NCBI RefSeq assembly: GCF_000218685.1
Contig: NW_006763290.1
Span: 5,544,908-5,608,907, forward strand
Length of the DNA: 64,000 bases
From: Serpula lacrymans var. lacrymans S7.9
Taxonomy: Eukaryota > Basidiomycota > Agaricomycetes > Boletales > Serpulaceae
Direction: 5' to 3'
A program made the translations under genes and the position numbers. Each line of letters opens with the position of its first letter. The first letter of the stretch is position 1. A model generated the notes under the pieces. It saw only the letters and a program-made list of their open reading frames with translations, was not told where the DNA came from and ran no database searches. This document shows, piece by piece, positions 63,063-64,000 of this stretch.

Positions 63063-63150
63063 TTGTAGTCCATGACGAGAATATCAGACCATGTACAAGA
63101 ATACGGAAAGCGAATTATTGTCGAACATAAATATAAGGCTCGTTTAAGGT

Positions 63151-63196
63151 ATGAGTGGGGAGTTATGTGAATGAGGTGTCATATGAGTGGGGAGTT
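63151..63196. repeat. 14-bp direct repeat
   Basis: ATGAGTGGGGAGTT occurs at 63151-63164 and 63183-63196, 32 bp apart, in the gap between the MYND gene and the P450 gene. Confidence 0.8.
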
Positions 63197-63256
63197 GTGA
63201 TGATACAGTAATATGATCGAACTAGTGATACATCTGACCTAGTGGTGTGTAAACCA

Positions 63257-64000
63257 TTAATCTACGCGTTTCCTGAACATAATATGTGCCTTTTCGTTGG
63301 GCAGATTGGCTATACTGAAATTTACATTAGCTGGTCGCACACCCTCGTCCTTGAACTTGATATCGTATGTCGTAACAATGTGTGCCAGCATCGCTTTCAG
63401 CTCCGTTGCAGCAAAAAAACGTCCGGGACTATTGAGGATCATATAAGGTATGAATCAGGATACGACAAGGCGATCAAATATCGCTGAGAACAAACCAAGC
63501 ATTTTTCCCGTGCCCAAAAGCTAGATAACTCGGACTAGTGGAGACCATCTGATCCGAAGCTTGCTTCCCCTCTTGTTTATCGTTGATAAACCGGGAAGGA
63601 TCGAATACATCGGGATTTTTATATATTTCTTTGTCGTGGTGTGTAGGAGACGTCGCGACAGCTATCATAGTACCAGCCGGTATGAAGGTTCCATCGGCGA
63701 GCGTGAAATCTTTGACAGCCTTGCGGAGCATAGATACTGGAGGGGGTTTTAAAGTTGTCAACGAAATTGTGTATGATACAGATGAAGACCCACTGAGAGC
63801 AATGCCCTCTAATCTCAACGATTCTTTCAAGAAACCATCCACCTTTTCCATCCTCGCCAACGCACCCTTTGACCAGCCCTCTTCCTCTACGATAGCTTCA
63901 ATTTCTTCGCGTAGTAATCCAATATATCGAGGGTTTGCAGCTAAATGAAATAGCGCATGCGTAAATTCCTATGGCGAAGCTAAGCATGCCTGTAAGATCA
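63257..64000 (-). CDS. Cytochrome P450, C-terminal part (gene continues past the window)
   Basis: Haem monooxygenase; substrate unknown. The visible exons hold the I-to-K helix region (ALFHLAANPRYIGLLREEIE), the K-helix Glu-x2-Arg in DGFLKESLRLEG, KDFTLADGTFIPAGTMIAVA, the PERF-like DVFDPSRFIND, and the haem loop FGHGKNACPGRFFAATELKA. The Cys codon of the haem ligand is split by the intron at 63429-63495. Another intron separates LRLEGIAL from ISMLRKAV. The end is HIMFRKRVD. Upstream exons and the membrane anchor lie beyond base 64000. The style matches expanded basidiomycete secondary-metabolism or detoxification families, but I do not assign a CYP number. Confidence 0.92.

Overview
The window is nuclear DNA of a filamentous basidiomycete, most likely an Agaricomycete. 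Nearly every gene is cut by many 45-80 nt GT-AG introns, spacing is tight, and both strands are used. Orthologues are of fungal type (Exo84, Skt5/Chs4, Hog1, Mcr1, Ubp2- and CreB-like deubiquitinases). Several families are ones I know mainly from Agaricomycetes (DUF4246, DUF6914, Crinkler-like nuclease proteins, MYND proteins). The order or species cannot be told by eye. I saw no rRNA, tRNA, transposon, CRISPR array or viral sequence.

Layout. 0-5.5 kb: end of an unknown gene, EXO84 (-), SKT5/CHS4 activator (+), DPH4 (+). 5.6-10.2 kb: a complete DNMT1-class cytosine-5 DNA methyltransferase (-). 10.9-14.9 kb: HOG1 MAP kinase (-) divergent from MCR1 cytochrome-b5 reductase (+). 15.3-25.6 kb: Ubp2-like deubiquitinase (+), a small coiled-coil protein (-), THO complex subunit THOC1/HPR1 (+), UDP-glucose 4-epimerase (+). 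25.8-31.6 kb: DUF4246 protein (-), ESS1/PIN1 prolyl isomerase (+), membrane-anchored MOSC protein (+). 32.8-36 kb: CreB/Ubp9/USP12-46-type deubiquitinase (+). 36.5-39.7 kb: a lineage-specific patch with a broken Crinkler-like nuclease gene, a beta-propeller tail, an APH-type kinase and a DUF6914 protein. 40.2-48.4 kb: Tra2-like RNA-binding protein (+), RWD protein (-), a proline-rich unknown (-), TMCO4/DUF726 protein (-). 48.6-57.1 kb: SRP14 (-), siroheme enzyme MET1 (+), condensin SMC4 (+). 57.2-64 kb: Cak1/Csk1-like kinase (-), ankyrin protein (+), MYND protein (+), and a cytochrome P450 running off the end (-).

Most of this is conserved housekeeping without an operon-like theme. Some neighbours share short divergent promoters: EXO84/SKT5 (both linked to polarised secretion and wall building), the coiled-coil protein/THOC1, SRP14/MET1, kinase/ankyrin protein. 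The unusual material is in gene architecture (a 3-nt first exon, a 14-nt microexon, three catalytic-cysteine codons split by introns, a 397-nt first intron), in a dyad-symmetric GTCACAT array upstream of the MOSC gene, and in the decayed accessory patch at 36.5-39.7 kb. I found no convincing new multi-gene system. Exon boundaries were read by eye; where summed exon length is stated, the frame closes.
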